From Pseudoduganella dura (GTDB lineage: Bacteria > Pseudomonadota > Gammaproteobacteria > Burkholderiales > Burkholderiaceae_D): DNA of 64,000 nucleotides. A program made the translations under genes and the position numbers. Of the stretch, positions 1-8,894 are shown piece after piece (positions within the stretch are counted from its first letter, which is position 1; each line of letters opens with the position of its first letter). The notes beneath the pieces are model-generated. The model worked only from the letters and a program-made list of their open reading frames with translations, searched no databases and was not told the origin of the DNA. The stretch lies in the NCBI RefSeq assembly GCF_009727155.1, contig NZ_WNWM01000002.1, positions 6,138,001 to 6,202,000 of the forward strand, written 5' to 3'.

Positions 1-2
1 AA

Positions 3-524
3 ACCCGGTGCAAGCTGGCGGCCCTGGCTGCCGGGGAGCCGGTTCCCGCCCGCACCGGCGACGATGCGAACGCGCCCGACGGGTGGCCCGATGAAGACGA
101 CGAGGCGTCGAACCGGGAGGACTTCGACGGCGACCCGCCCGGCCCGGCCGCGCAGGTACGAACTTCCCGGCGGGTGTTCCGCGCTTTCGGCGACGAGTCC
201 ACCTGGTTTCGTTACGAGTTCCTGGTCGATCAACGTTGCCAGGCGATGGAGCGGGTTCACGCGGAAATGCTGGCGGTGCTGACCCGCGAATTCGGTGCGG
301 CGTCGCAGAATCCAGATTATGCCGGCAGGCCGGCGGAGGACGGCACTTCAGCCTGGGCGATCGGTGAAGAAGCGGAACGCCTGTGGCTGGGGCTGCGCGC
401 GTCGCTGCATACCGGCGACGGCACGTTCTGGTGCCACGTCTGGCTGCACTGCGCACCGGGCAGCGCCACCCTGCAACGGGCATTGGAGGCGTTGCCGGTG
501 CCTTGCCCTACACCGGGGAGATGA
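3..524 (+). CDS. Hypothetical protein, 5' end outside the window
   Basis: The frame is open from the window edge to a TGA at 522-524, giving about 173 visible residues, so the start lies upstream. The first visible part is rich in Asp, Glu, Pro and Ala and looks disordered. The rest (from about residue 57) is a compact, Trp-rich soluble segment with motifs such as STWFRYEFLVDQ and GTFWCHVWLHC. I do not recognise the family and see no signal peptide or membrane segment. The last residues, after about nt 495, look less protein-like than a neighbouring frame that would run on to a stop at 551-553 if one G were added near nt 500. A small frameshift near the end is therefore possible but weakly supported. 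It converges on the ttuE gene. Confidence 0.5.
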   Translation, partial: TRCKLAALAAGEPVPARTGDDANAPDGWPDEDDEASNREDFDGDPPGPAAQVRTSRRVFRAFGDESTWFRYEFLVDQRCQAMERVHAEMLAVLTREFGAASQNPDYAGRPAEDGTSAWAIGEEAERLWLGLRASLHTGDGTFWCHVWLHCAPGSATLQRALEALPVPCPTPGR

Positions 525-584
525 GTGAATTCCTGCCGGTGGCGAGCCGATGACCGGGAATGAGCCGGCGCATCGCGCACCGGT

Positions 585-2003
585 TCAAGGCACCTGCGCG
601 ATCCGCAGCAGGTTCGTCGTACCCGGCGTGCCGAACGGCATGCCGGCCGAGATGACGATCGTGTCGCCGGATTGTGCCGCTTCCTCGCGCCGCGCCATGG
701 CGCAGGCCTGGTCGCTCATTTCCGCCACGTCGGCCACCTCGGGGCACTGCACCGGATGCACCCCCCATGCCAGTGCCAGCCGCCGGGCCGTGCCGGCATG
801 CGGCGTCATGCCGATGATCGGCGCGCGCGGCCGTTCGCGGGCCATCCGCAGCGCCGAGTACCCCGAGCACGTGTAGGCGACGACGGCGGCGATGCGCAGC
901 GCTTCGGTCACGCTGCGCACGGCGATGCCGATGCCGTCCGATGCCAGCGTGGCGGCGGCGCCGCCGGCGATCGCCAGCTCCTCGCGGTAATACGGATCGG
1001 CTTCGGTCTGCGCGATGATCGAGTTCATGATGCGCACCGCGTCCAGCGGGTACTGGCCGGAGGCCGATTCGGCCGACAGCATCACCGCATCGGCACCGTC
1101 GTAGATCGCGGTGGCCACGTCGCTGGCCTCGGCGCGCGTCGGTACCGGCGCCGTCACCATCGATTCGAGCATCTGCGTGGCCACGATCACCGGCCTGCCG
1201 GCCTTGCGGCAGGCGCGCACGATGCGTTTCTGGATCGCCGGCACCTGTTCCGGCGGCATCTCCACGCCCAGGTCGCCGCGGGCCACCATCACGGCGTCGC
1301 TTTCGGCGACGATCGCTTCCAGGCTGTGGATGGCGGCCGGCTTTTCCAGCTTGGCGACGATGCCGGCGCGTCCGCGCACGATGTCCTTGACCTCGACGAT
1401 GTCTTCCGGCCGCTGCACGAACGACAGCGCCACCCAGTCCACGCCCATCGCCAGGCCGAATTCCAGGTCTTGCCGGTCCTTGTCGGTCAGCGCGGACAGC
1501 GGCAGCACCACGCCCGGCACGTTGACGCCCTTGCGGTCCGACACGCGGCCGCCGACGGCGACGCGCGTCTCGGCGAATGCCGGCCCGCAGGTCTCGACGC
1601 GCAGCCGCACCCGGCCATCGTCGACCAGCAGGTCCGTGCCCGGCACCAGCGCGCTGAAGATCTCCGGGTGCGGCATCGGCGCGCGGTGCCGGTCGCCCGG
1701 GGTGTCGCGGTCCAGGTCGAGGCGGAACGAATCGCCGGCGGCGAGCGTGACGCCGCCGTCGGCGAAGGTGCCCAGCCGCAGCTTCGGTCCCTGCAGGTCG
1801 AGCAGCACGCCGATCGGCCGGCCCGTTTCCCCTTCGATGGCGCGGATCGTCTCGAAGCGCTGGCGGTGGTCGGCATGGCTGCCGTGGCTGAAGTTCAGGC
1901 GGAACACGTCGGCGCCGGCGTCGAACAGCGCGCGGATGGTATCCGGTTCCGAACTGGCCGGGCCGAGCGTGGCGACGATCTTGGCATTGCGTTTGCGGTG
2001 CAT
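585..2003 (-). CDS. ttuE: Pyruvate kinase of the tartrate operon (TtuE-type)
   Basis: Pyruvate kinase transfers phosphate from phosphoenolpyruvate to ADP in the cytoplasm. The 472-aa product has the family's usual length. It shows the N-terminal KIVATLGPAS strand, LNFSHG near residue 38, the inserted B domain, FVQRPEDI, and VMVARGDLGVEMP, which carries Mg/PEP-binding residues. MLESM and SAESASGQYP motifs and the C-terminal allosteric domain follow. It is the last gene of the minus-strand cluster ttuC-dctA-ttuD-ttuE and begins 12 bases after the ttuD stop. In Agrobacterium vitis the ttu operon also ends with a pyruvate kinase, so this is probably the pathway-dedicated copy rather than the housekeeping enzyme. 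That assignment is inferred from context; the enzyme class is clear from the motifs. Confidence 0.9.
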   Translation of the reverse strand: MHRKRNAKIVATLGPASSEPDTIRALFDAGADVFRLNFSHGSHADHRQRFETIRAIEGETGRPIGVLLDLQGPKLRLGTFADGGVTLAAGDSFRLDLDRDTPGDRHRAPMPHPEIFSALVPGTDLLVDDGRVRLRVETCGPAFAETRVAVGGRVSDRKGVNVPGVVLPLSALTDKDRQDLEFGLAMGVDWVALSFVQRPEDIVEVKDIVRGRAGIVAKLEKPAAIHSLEAIVAESDAVMVARGDLGVEMPPEQVPAIQKRIVRACRKAGRPVIVATQMLESMVTAPVPTRAEASDVATAIYDGADAVMLSAESASGQYPLDAVRIMNSIIAQTEADPYYREELAIAGGAAATLASDGIGIAVRSVTEALRIAAVVAYTCSGYSALRMARERPRAPIIGMTPHAGTARRLALAWGVHPVQCPEVADVAEMSDQACAMARREEAAQSGDTIVISAGMPFGTPGTTNLLRIAQVP

Positions 2004-2015
2004 GGGGGTTCCGTA

Positions 2016-3398
2016 TCAGTTGGCTTGGTTGGCACGGTCCGGACCCTGTGGCAGGACCAGCAGCGCGCGGAAATCGTTGACATTGGTGAGCGTGGGGCCG
2101 GTGACGACGCTGTCGCCCAAGGCAGAGAAAAAGCCATGGCCGTCGTTGTTGTCGAGGCTGTCGTTCGGGCGCAGGCCGGCGGCCCAGGCGCGTTCGAGCG
2201 TATCCGGGCCGATCAGGGCCCCGGCGATTTCCTCCTGGCCATCGACGCCATCGGTGTCGGCCGCCAGGCCGTGAATGCCGGCCTGGCCCCGCAGTGCCAG
2301 CGCGCAGGACAGCAGGAATTCCACGTTGCGCCCGCCGCGGCCGTTGCCGCGCACGGTGACGGTGGTTTCGCCGCCGGAAAGCAGCACGCAGGGCGCCGCG
2401 AACGGTTGCCCGCGCTGTGCCACCTGCAGCGCGATCCCTGCCAGCACCTTGCCCACGTCGCGCGCTTCGCCTTCCAGGCTGTCGCCCAGGATGTACGGCG
2501 TGATGCCGGCATCGCGCGCCACGCCGGCCGCAGCCTCCAGCGCCATCTGCGGCGTGGCGATCATGCGCACCGCCGAGCGGGCCAGCCGCGGGTCGCCGGG
2601 CTTGACGGATTCGCCACGGCCGCTGCGCAGCACATCGAGCACGCGTTCCGGCAGCTCGATGCCATAGCGGCGGACGATCGCCAGCGCATCGCCGCAGGTA
2701 CTCGCGTCCGGCACGGTGGGACCGGAGGCGATGTCGCGGGGATCGTCGCCCGGCACGTCCGAAATCAGCAGCGTGACCACCCGGGCCGGGTGGCAGGCCG
2801 CGCCCAGCCGGCCGCCCTTGATGCCGGAGAGATGCCGGCGCACGCAGTTCATTTCGCCGATCGTCGCGCCCGATTTCAGCAGCGCGCCGTTGACGAGCTG
2901 CTTGTCCTCCAGCGTGATGCCGTCCAAAGGCAACGGCAGCAGCGAGGAGCCGCCGCCCGAGACCAGGCACAGCACCGTGTCGTCCCAGGTCAGGCCCTGC
3001 ACCAGTTCCAGCATTCGTTGCGCCGCGGCGTGGCCGGCGGCATCGGGTACCGGGTGGGCTGCCTCGACGATCTCGATCCGCTCGCACGGTGCCGCGTAGC
3101 CGTAGCGGGTAACGACGAGCCCGCTCAGCGGTCCGGTCCAGTTGCGCTCGACGGCTCGGGCCATCTCGGCGGACGCCTTGCCGGCGCCGATCACGATCAG
3201 CCGGCCCCTTGCCGGGTTTCCGGTCGCTGCCTGCACCTCGCGCAGCGCCGCCGGAATGCACAGCGCCGGCTGGGAGGCGGCGATGGCCGCGTCGAGCATG
3301 CGCCGCAGCAGCACGCGCGCTTCGGTATCGTCCAGGTTCGCAGGCATGGGCTTATGCATGGGCATATCCGTGGGCATGTTCATGGCTGTATGGTACAT
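2016..3398 (-). CDS. ttuD: Glycerate 2-kinase, MOFRL family (TtuD, formerly 'hydroxypyruvate reductase')
   Basis: The protein matches the DUF4147/MOFRL glycerate kinases that convert D-glycerate to 2-phosphoglycerate. Visible features are the N-terminal VIGAGKASAEMARAVE nucleotide-fold segment, the LVSGGGSSLLPLP loop, and LSGGETTVTVRGNGRGGRN near residue 350. The last is typical of the MOFRL domain. The start is uncertain. ATG at 3398 lies 10 bases after AAGGTG and right at the dctA stop; ATG at 3383 (MNMPTDMP) and 3356 are alternatives, and the first 20 or so residues are low-complexity Met/Pro. In the tartrate pathway it follows TtuC and feeds enolase and pyruvate kinase. It is tightly packed between dctA and ttuE, so co-transcription is likely. 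Confidence 0.88.
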   Translation of the reverse strand: MYHTAMNMPTDMPMHKPMPANLDDTEARVLLRRMLDAAIAASQPALCIPAALREVQAATGNPARGRLIVIGAGKASAEMARAVERNWTGPLSGLVVTRYGYAAPCERIEIVEAAHPVPDAAGHAAAQRMLELVQGLTWDDTVLCLVSGGGSSLLPLPLDGITLEDKQLVNGALLKSGATIGEMNCVRRHLSGIKGGRLGAACHPARVVTLLISDVPGDDPRDIASGPTVPDASTCGDALAIVRRYGIELPERVLDVLRSGRGESVKPGDPRLARSAVRMIATPQMALEAAAGVARDAGITPYILGDSLEGEARDVGKVLAGIALQVAQRGQPFAAPCVLLSGGETTVTVRGNGRGGRNVEFLLSCALALRGQAGIHGLAADTDGVDGQEEIAGALIGPDTLERAWAAGLRPNDSLDNNDGHGFFSALGDSVVTGPTLTNVNDFRALLVLPQGPDRANQAN

Positions 3399-3399
3399 G

Positions 3400-4748
3400 T
3401 CAGGCCGACACCTTGTGCATCTGGACGAGCTCCGGTGCACTCTTTTCGGCGTCATCTTCCTCTTCGTACAGCGCGCGCAGCTCTTCGGGCGACGACTGGC
3501 CGTCCAGCACGCGGTGCATCTGCTTGCGGTCCAGCGCGCCCACCCACTGGGCGATGGCCATCGTGCCGACCGCGTTGCCGATCGTGTTCGTGATGGCCCG
3601 CGCCTCGGACATGAAGCGGTCCACGCCCAGCAGCAGCACCATGCCTTCCACGGGAATCTTGCCCATCGAGGCCAGCGTTGCCGCCAGCGTGATGAAGCCG
3701 GAGCCGGTCACGCCGGCCGACCCCTTCGATGTCACCATCAGCACGCCGAGCACCACCAGCTGGTCGGTCAGGGTCAGGGGGTGTTGGTGGCCTGGGCGAT
3801 GAAGATCGCCGCCATCGTGTAGTAGATGCACTGGCCGTCCGGGTTGAACGTGACGCCGGACGGGATCACCAGGCCGACCACCGGCTTGGACACGCCCACG
3901 TGCTCCAGCTTGCGCATCAGTTGCGGCACCACCGATTCGGACGAGCTGGTGCCCAGCACGGTGAAGATTTCATCCTTGATGTAGCGCAGGAACTTCCACA
4001 GCGAAAAGCCGGAGATGCGCGCCACCATGCCCAGCACCGCGACCACGAATACCGCGCAGGTGATATACATGCAGGCCATCAGGTAGCCCAGCGATACCAG
4101 CGAACCCAGGCCGTACTTGCCGACCGTAAAGCCGATCGCGCCGAACGCGGCCAGCGGGGCCACGCGCATGATCATGCCGACGACGATGAACATGCTGTTG
4201 CTGAACGCTTCCAGGAAGTCGACCACCGGCTTGGCGCGGCGGCCCATGTGCGACAGCGCAATGCCGAACATCGTGGCGAACACGAGGATCTGCAGGATGT
4301 CGTTCTTCGCCAGCGCTTCGACCACGCTGGTGGGGATCATGTGCAGCAGGAAGTCGACGAAGCCGCCGGAGTGGCCGGCGGCGGCGGTGTAGTTCTTGAT
4401 GCCGGTGGTATCCAGGGTCGCGACATCGACATTCATGCCCACGCCGGGCTTGGCGAGATTGACGACGACGAGGCCCAGGGCCAGCGCGAACGTCGACATC
4501 ACCTCGAAGTAGATGAGCGCGCGGGAACCCACGCGCCCCAGTTCCTTCATGCTGTCCATCTTGGCGATGCCCAGCACCACCATCGCGAAGATCACCGGCG
4601 CGAACACCATCTTGATCAGCCGGATGAACGCGTCGCCCAGCGGCTTCAGGTCCGCCGCGAAATGGGGGTAGAGAACGCCCAGGATGCCGCCGGCGAGCAC
4701 GCCGATCAGCACCTGGACATACAGCTTTCCAAAGAATCGTTTTGACAT
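3400..4748 (-). pseudogene. dctA: C4-dicarboxylate:H+ symporter DctA, one-base frameshift
   Basis: The gene encodes a DAACS-family symporter for succinate, malate, fumarate or, here, probably tartrate. The start at 4748 (MSKRFFGKLYVQVLIGVLAG) has a strong AAGGAG six bases upstream. The first frame runs through the transmembrane core to [20 protein letters not shown] and stops at 3774. The normal continuation ([14 protein letters not shown], then [20 protein letters not shown]) lies in the next frame and runs to the stop at 3400. The frames join exactly at a run of five C (plus strand GGGGG, 3777-3781) where six would restore a full-length protein of about 450 residues. All else looks intact, so this is either a very recent mutation or a homopolymer sequencing error. 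It sits between ttuC and ttuD, where A. vitis has the unrelated transporter ttuB. Confidence 0.88.
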
Positions 4749-4865
4749 GATTGTCTCCTTTATGAGGTCCCGCGATGGGGTGCTGCTGCGCCTGTTCCGC
4801 CATGCTCTTGGCGGCGGGTCGGAACCGGCGTAAAACGACTGTATCAAGCCGATGGCATCACGCCA

Positions 4866-5960
4866 TCAGGCTGCCTTGCGATCCTGGTCCTTGCCTTGCG
4901 CGAGGAATTCGCACACGGCCCGGGTGACGTCGGCAGTGGTGGCCTTGCCGCCCAGGTCACCCGTGTGCAGCGCCGGGTTCGCCGTGACGTGCTCGATCGC
5001 TGCCATCACGCGCGCCGCCGCTTCGTGCTCGCCCAGGTGTTCCAGCAGCATCACGGCCGACCAGAACGTGCCGACCGGGTTGGCCAGGCCCTTGCCCATG
5101 ATGTCGAACGCGGAGCCGTGGATCGGCTCGAACATCGACGGGTAGCGGCGTTCCGGGTCGATGTTGCCGGTCGGTGCGATGCCCAGGCTGCCCGCCAGCG
5201 CGGCGGCCAGGTCGGAGAGGATGTCGGCGTGCAGGTTGGTGGCGACGATCGTATCGAGCGTGGCGGGGCGGTTGACCATGCGCGCGGTGGCGGCGTCGAC
5301 CAGTTCCTTGTCCCATTTCACGTCCGGGAATTCCTTCGACACTTCCAGCGCGATCTCGTCCCACATCACCATCGCATGGCGCTGCGCGTTGCTCTTCGTG
5401 ACCACGGTCAGCAGCTTGCGCGGGCGGGACTGGGCCAGCCTGAATGCGTAGCGCAGGATGCGCTCGACGCCCACCCGAGTCATCATCGATACGTCGGTGG
5501 CCGCTTCGATCGGGTGGCCCTGGTGCACGCGGCCGCCCACGCCGGAGTATTCGCCTTCCGAGTTTTCCCGCACGATGACCCAGTTCAGGTCCTGCGGCGC
5601 GCAGCGCTTGAGCGGACCGTCGATGCCGGGCAGGATGCGGGTCGGCCGCACGTTGGCGTACTGGTCGAAGCCCTGGCAGATCTTCAGGCGCAGGCCCCAC
5701 AGCGTGATGTGGTCGGGAATGTCCGGGTCGCCGGCGGAACCGAACAGGATGGCGTCCTTGCCGCGCAGCGCGTCCAGGCCGTCGGCCGGCATCATCACGC
5801 CATGCTCGCGGTAGTAATCGCCGCCCCAGTCGAAATCCTCGAATTCGAACTTGAAGGTATTGCTGCCCGCGGCCAGCGCCGCCAGCACTTCGCGGCCGGC
5901 CGGCACGACTTCCTTGCCGATGCCGTCGCCTGGAATGGTTGCGATCTGGTAAGTCTTCAT
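4866..5960 (-). CDS. ttuC: Tartrate dehydrogenase / D-malate dehydrogenase (TtuC/DmlA family)
   Basis: This is a 364-aa NAD-dependent beta-decarboxylating dehydrogenase related to 3-isopropylmalate and isocitrate dehydrogenases. It would oxidise tartrate to oxaloglycolate and onward, or decarboxylate D-malate. Evidence is the IATIPGDGIGKEVVP N-terminus, FGSAGDPDIPDHITLWGLRL, the RENSEGEYSGVGGR segment carrying active-site residues, LTVVTKSNAQRH, and the C-terminal EPIHGSAFDIMGKGLANPVG cofactor region. The length fits the tartrate dehydrogenase branch. It is the first gene of the minus-strand operon and is divergent from a LysR gene 129 bp away, which is the usual arrangement for a LysR-controlled catabolic operon. 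The neighbouring glycerate kinase and pyruvate kinase favour tartrate over malate as the main substrate. Confidence 0.9.
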   Translation of the reverse strand: MKTYQIATIPGDGIGKEVVPAGREVLAALAAGSNTFKFEFEDFDWGGDYYREHGVMMPADGLDALRGKDAILFGSAGDPDIPDHITLWGLRLKICQGFDQYANVRPTRILPGIDGPLKRCAPQDLNWVIVRENSEGEYSGVGGRVHQGHPIEAATDVSMMTRVGVERILRYAFRLAQSRPRKLLTVVTKSNAQRHAMVMWDEIALEVSKEFPDVKWDKELVDAATARMVNRPATLDTIVATNLHADILSDLAAALAGSLGIAPTGNIDPERRYPSMFEPIHGSAFDIMGKGLANPVGTFWSAVMLLEHLGEHEAAARVMAAIEHVTANPALHTGDLGGKATTADVTRAVCEFLAQGKDQDRKAA

Positions 5961-6089
5961 GGTGTCTCCTGTGGAATGGATTGAACTGCGCGAGTGAAAG
6001 TGGGGTCACTGTAGCGGGTGGACCGCCGCGCGAATCGCAGCTAAACTCAATCCGTTGTTAACCTAGAGCTCAATAATGGAGGGTGCACT
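5961..6089. promoter_or_regulatory. Divergent ttuC / LysR control region
   Basis: This 129-bp region separates the minus-strand tartrate operon from the plus-strand LysR gene. It is the only place where both promoters can lie. Close to the LysR start is an AT-richer stretch, TTGTTAACCTAGAGCTCAA (6054-6072), with an imperfect TTG...CAA dyad and T-N11-A spacing. It is a candidate LysR-type binding site. A clear Shine-Dalgarno sequence, GGAGGG (6078-6083), precedes the GTG at 6090. Binding is inferred from layout only. Confidence 0.4.
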
Positions 6090-7004
6090 GTGGAAGCGGG
6101 CCTGCAACCGGCGGAACTGACCTTCATCGTTATGCTCGCCACCAGCGGCAGCCTCAGCGCGGCGGCCCGCGAGATGGGTATCACCACGTCCGCCGTCAGC
6201 AAGCGGCTGGCGCTGCTGGAAGGGCGGATCGGCGTACCCCTGGTGAACCGCACCACGCGGCGCATGAGCCTGACGCCGGAAGGCGAGGTGCTGCTGGAGC
6301 ATGCGCAGCGCATCCTGCAGGAGCTGTCCGACCTGGAGCAGATGCTGACGAAATCGAAAGGCACGCCGAAGGGGCAGCTGCGGGTGAATGCCACGCTGGG
6401 CTTCGGGCGCCTGCACATCGCCCCGGCGATTTCACAATACGTGCTGCGCTACCCGGAGGTGGACGTGCAGCTGCAGCTGTCGGTCGACCCGCCGCCGCTG
6501 GCGGACGACCAGTTCGATGTGTGCATCCGCTTCGGCGCCCCGGCCGACACGCGGGTGATCGCCCGACGCCTGGCGGCCAACCGCCGCCTGCTGTGCGCCG
6601 CGCCGAAGTACCTGGCGCAGCGGGGCGAGCCGAAAACGCCGGCGGAGCTGGGGCGGCACAACTGCATCACGATCCGGCAGGGTGACGAGGCGTATGGCGT
6701 ATGGCGGTTGTTGAGCGGGCGGGAAACGGAGCACGACGCCGCGGCGGTGAAGGTGCGCGGCAACCTGACGACGAACGACGGCGAGATCGCGGTCAACTGG
6801 GCGCTGGACGGGCACGGCATCCTGATGCGCGCCGAGTGGGATATCGAGCGGTATCTGCAGAGCGGGCGGCTGGTGCAGGTGCTGCCCGGGTACCGCACGC
6901 CGGATGCGGATATCCATGCGGTGTATCCGCACCGGCATCAGCTGTCGGCGCGGATTCGCACGTTCGTGGATTTCCTGGTCGAGCGGTTCGAGCGGTTCGA
7001 CTAG
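6090..7004 (+). CDS. LysR-type regulator, probable activator of the tartrate operon
   Basis: The 304-aa protein has the LysR layout. An N-terminal winged helix-turn-helix (SLSAAAREMGITTSAVSKRL, residues about 15-40) is followed by a linker helix and a periplasmic-binding-like effector domain starting near RVNATLGFGRLHIAPAI. It belongs to the large group of short-linker LysR proteins with a VCIRFG(A/P) motif. The GTG start at 6090 is favoured by GGAGGG just upstream; no in-frame ATG lies nearby. Divergence from ttuC-dctA-ttuD-ttuE makes it the likely counterpart of TtuA, the LysR regulator of the A. vitis ttu locus. The inducer is presumably tartrate or a related C4 acid, inferred from position. 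Its 3' end overlaps the convergent PEP-CTERM gene by 4 bases. Confidence 0.88.
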   Translation: MEAGLQPAELTFIVMLATSGSLSAAAREMGITTSAVSKRLALLEGRIGVPLVNRTTRRMSLTPEGEVLLEHAQRILQELSDLEQMLTKSKGTPKGQLRVNATLGFGRLHIAPAISQYVLRYPEVDVQLQLSVDPPPLADDQFDVCIRFGAPADTRVIARRLAANRRLLCAAPKYLAQRGEPKTPAELGRHNCITIRQGDEAYGVWRLLSGRETEHDAAAVKVRGNLTTNDGEIAVNWALDGHGILMRAEWDIERYLQSGRLVQVLPGYRTPDADIHAVYPHRHQLSARIRTFVDFLVERFERFD

Positions 7005-7702
7005 GTCCTGCTGCCGGATCTTCTCGTCATTGCCAGCGCGGCCAGGCCGAGCCCGAGCATTGCATAGGTGGATGGTTCCGGGACCGGCGGCGGCAGGTCG
7101 GTCGATGCCAGCGAGGTGATACGGGCGTCCACGCTCAGCAAATCGCCATTGGCGTCCGTGAACCCGTAGTGGACTGTCGCATAGAGGAAGTCAGCCAGGT
7201 CCAGTCCGGGTGGCGGCACGGCGCTCGAGAACACGCTGCCATCGCCGTCGGTGAACATGAAGCTGCCGGATTCGAGATTGGCGCCCGATGCATAGGTGTT
7301 GATCACGATGAAATCCGTTCCGCCGACAGGCATGTCGTGCACCGACATGTGTGGCGGGTTGAAGTCCACCGGATTCGAATGGAACGACAGGCCGGTCTGC
7401 GCATCGACGATCGTGGATGCCGCGTAGCCGGCATAGCCGAGGAAGCTGCCGCCCGGGGGCTGCTGCAGCGGCCAGGGTGTCAGCTGACGGTCCGTCTCAT
7501 AGAAGAGGGTGCCGGTCCACGTATCGCCGAGCGAGATGATGGGTCCGGCAATGCTGCTGGAGTCGACGAACCCGCCGTTCGCGGTACCGCTCGGCCACGC
7601 CGCCACGGTGGCCACCGTGGCGGTGAACTCGTACTTGACGATCGCGGCCTGTGCGGGAGTGGCGGCGACCGCTGCAAGCAGCAAGGCAGGAAGAATACGC
7701 AT
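7001..7702 (-). CDS. PEP-CTERM sorting-domain exported protein
   Basis: The 233-aa product has an N-terminal signal peptide (MRILPALLLAAVAATPAQA) and a C-terminal sorting tail. The tail starts VPEPSTYAMLGLGLAAL and continues with a hydrophobic helix and a basic end (TRRSGSRT). That is the classic PEP-CTERM signal read by an EpsH/exosortase, which anchors or releases proteins in exopolysaccharide-producing Gram-negatives. The middle is a beta-rich domain of unknown function containing a YEFTATVATV segment and a C-terminal ARITSL strand. An AAGGA sits seven bases before the ATG. No exosortase gene is in the window, so processing depends on genes elsewhere. The gene stands alone, convergent with the LysR gene. 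Confidence 0.9.
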   Translation of the reverse strand: MRILPALLLAAVAATPAQAAIVKYEFTATVATVAAWPSGTANGGFVDSSSIAGPIISLGDTWTGTLFYETDRQLTPWPLQQPPGGSFLGYAGYAASTIVDAQTGLSFHSNPVDFNPPHMSVHDMPVGGTDFIVINTYASGANLESGSFMFTDGDGSVFSSAVPPPGLDLADFLYATVHYGFTDANGDLLSVDARITSLASTDLPPPVPEPSTYAMLGLGLAALAMTRRSGSRT

Positions 7703-7799
7703 GGAAAATCCTTGTTGTTAAGAAATGCCATATTTCCATTGTCTTGCAGCAAGGTCAATTAAATTATAAAGATTGCAATTCGATAGTCACATGCGCGCT

Positions 7800-8708
7800 T
7801 CAGGCCTGCCGCTTGCCCGCCGCCGGCCCTTCTGCCGCCAGCCGGGCCAGCCATTCACGGAATGCCTGCAACGGCGGGTAGCCCGCCTTGCTTTCCGGGT
7901 ACAGCAAGCGGTAGCAGCGATCGCTGCGGTACACGTGCGACGTGACCTGGACGAGCGTACCGCGCGCCAGCTCGTCTTCGATCAGCAGGCGGGGCAGCAG
8001 GCCAATCCCCATGCCATGCACCGCTCCCTCGGCCACCATCGAAAACAGTTCGAAACGGGGCCCGGCCATGTCGCGTTCGGAAGCCATGCCGAGCGAGTGG
8101 AACCAGTCGCGCCACAGGTAGGGTCGTGTGCTGATCTGCAGAAGCGGCTGCCCGTTCCAGTCGGCCGCGCCGGCCAGCTCCACGCGACGATCCGGACTGC
8201 AGACCGCCACCAGGTCTTCATGCATCAGGAAAATGCCTTCGGTACCGGGCCAGACCGTTTCGCCGGCATGGATCGCGGCATCGAGCGGCGTGTCGTCGAA
8301 CAGGAACGGTCGGGTGCGCGAACTGAGGTTGACAGTGATGCCGGGATGCCGCGCCAGGAAATCCGGCAGCCTGGGCAGCAGCCATTTTGTGGCGAACGTG
8401 GGCACCACGCCCAGCTCCAGCGTGCCGCCGCTGCCGCCGGTGGCCATCAGTTCGAGCGTGTCGCGCTCCACGTCGTCGAGCCGCGCGGTCACCTTGCGGC
8501 TGTAGGCCAGGCCCGCTTCGGTCAGCGCCACGCCGCGGCGGCTGCGGCGGAACAGTTTCACGCCGAGGAAGTCCTCGAGTGCGCCAATCTGCCGGCAGAC
8601 CGCACTCTGCGTGACGGCCAGCTCGTCGGCTGCTTTCGTGAAGCTCTGGTGGCGGGCCGCCGATTCGAAGGCGGACAGGGCGAGGGTGGAAGGGATTTTA
8701 CGGCGCAA
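7800..8708 (-). CDS. LysR-type regulator (GcvA-like), divergent from gcdH
   Basis: The 302-aa protein has a LysR HTH at residues about 20-60 (SFTKAADELAVTQSAVCRQI, then ALEDFLGVKLFRRSRRG). An effector domain follows, beginning LELGVVPTFATKWLLPRL, which is characteristic of the GcvA/AmpR branch. The start codon is TTG at 8708, chosen because AAGGA lies seven bases upstream and the conserved MRRKIPSTLALSAFESAARH sequence begins there. The gene is divergent from gcdH, and LysR regulators commonly sit beside glutaryl-CoA dehydrogenase genes (GcdR type). I infer control of gcdH and the CoA-transferase by glutarate or glutaryl-CoA. Its leader holds a 15-bp tandem repeat array. Confidence 0.88.
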   Translation of the reverse strand: MRRKIPSTLALSAFESAARHQSFTKAADELAVTQSAVCRQIGALEDFLGVKLFRRSRRGVALTEAGLAYSRKVTARLDDVERDTLELMATGGSGGTLELGVVPTFATKWLLPRLPDFLARHPGITVNLSSRTRPFLFDDTPLDAAIHAGETVWPGTEGIFLMHEDLVAVCSPDRRVELAGAADWNGQPLLQISTRPYLWRDWFHSLGMASERDMAGPRFELFSMVAEGAVHGMGIGLLPRLLIEDELARGTLVQVTSHVYRSDRCYRLLYPESKAGYPPLQAFREWLARLAAEGPAAGKRQA

Positions 8709-8711
8709 GAT

Positions 8712-8800
8712 CGATCCTTGAAATGCGAATCCTTGAAATACGAATCCTTGAAGTGCGAATCCTTGAAGTGCGAATCCTTAAAGTGCGACTTCCTGAAGTG
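8712..8800. repeat. 15-bp tandem repeat array (about six units) in the LysR leader
   Basis: Six head-to-tail units with consensus CGAATCCTTGAAGTG run from 8712 to 8800. The first is one base short, two central units are identical, and the last is more diverged. On the minus strand most units carry AAGGA, and the unit nearest the LysR gene supplies that gene's Shine-Dalgarno sequence. The array fills about half of the 186-bp gap between the LysR TTG and the gcdH ATG, so it may also affect gcdH transcription. The period is a multiple of three and reads through as an open but meaningless frame. Confidence 0.9.
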
Positions 8801-8894
8801 CGTCTTGCGCACAGGTCAGTGCATATAAAACGTTTGCCGCACGATTGCCCGGATTGTACAGTGCCTCCATCTTCCACCTGTTCGCGAGTAAGAA

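Noticed and set aside
672..3593. A 973-residue plus-strand frame over ttuE and ttuD.
   Set aside because: It has no domain pattern and is antisense to two well-supported enzymes.
3400..4748. Programmed frameshifting in dctA.
   Set aside because: The site lacks a typical slippery heptamer and downstream structure I could identify. A one-base homopolymer contraction, as in gudD, is simpler.
8712..8800. CRISPR array.
   Set aside because: The 15-bp units are directly adjacent with no spacers, and no cas genes are present.
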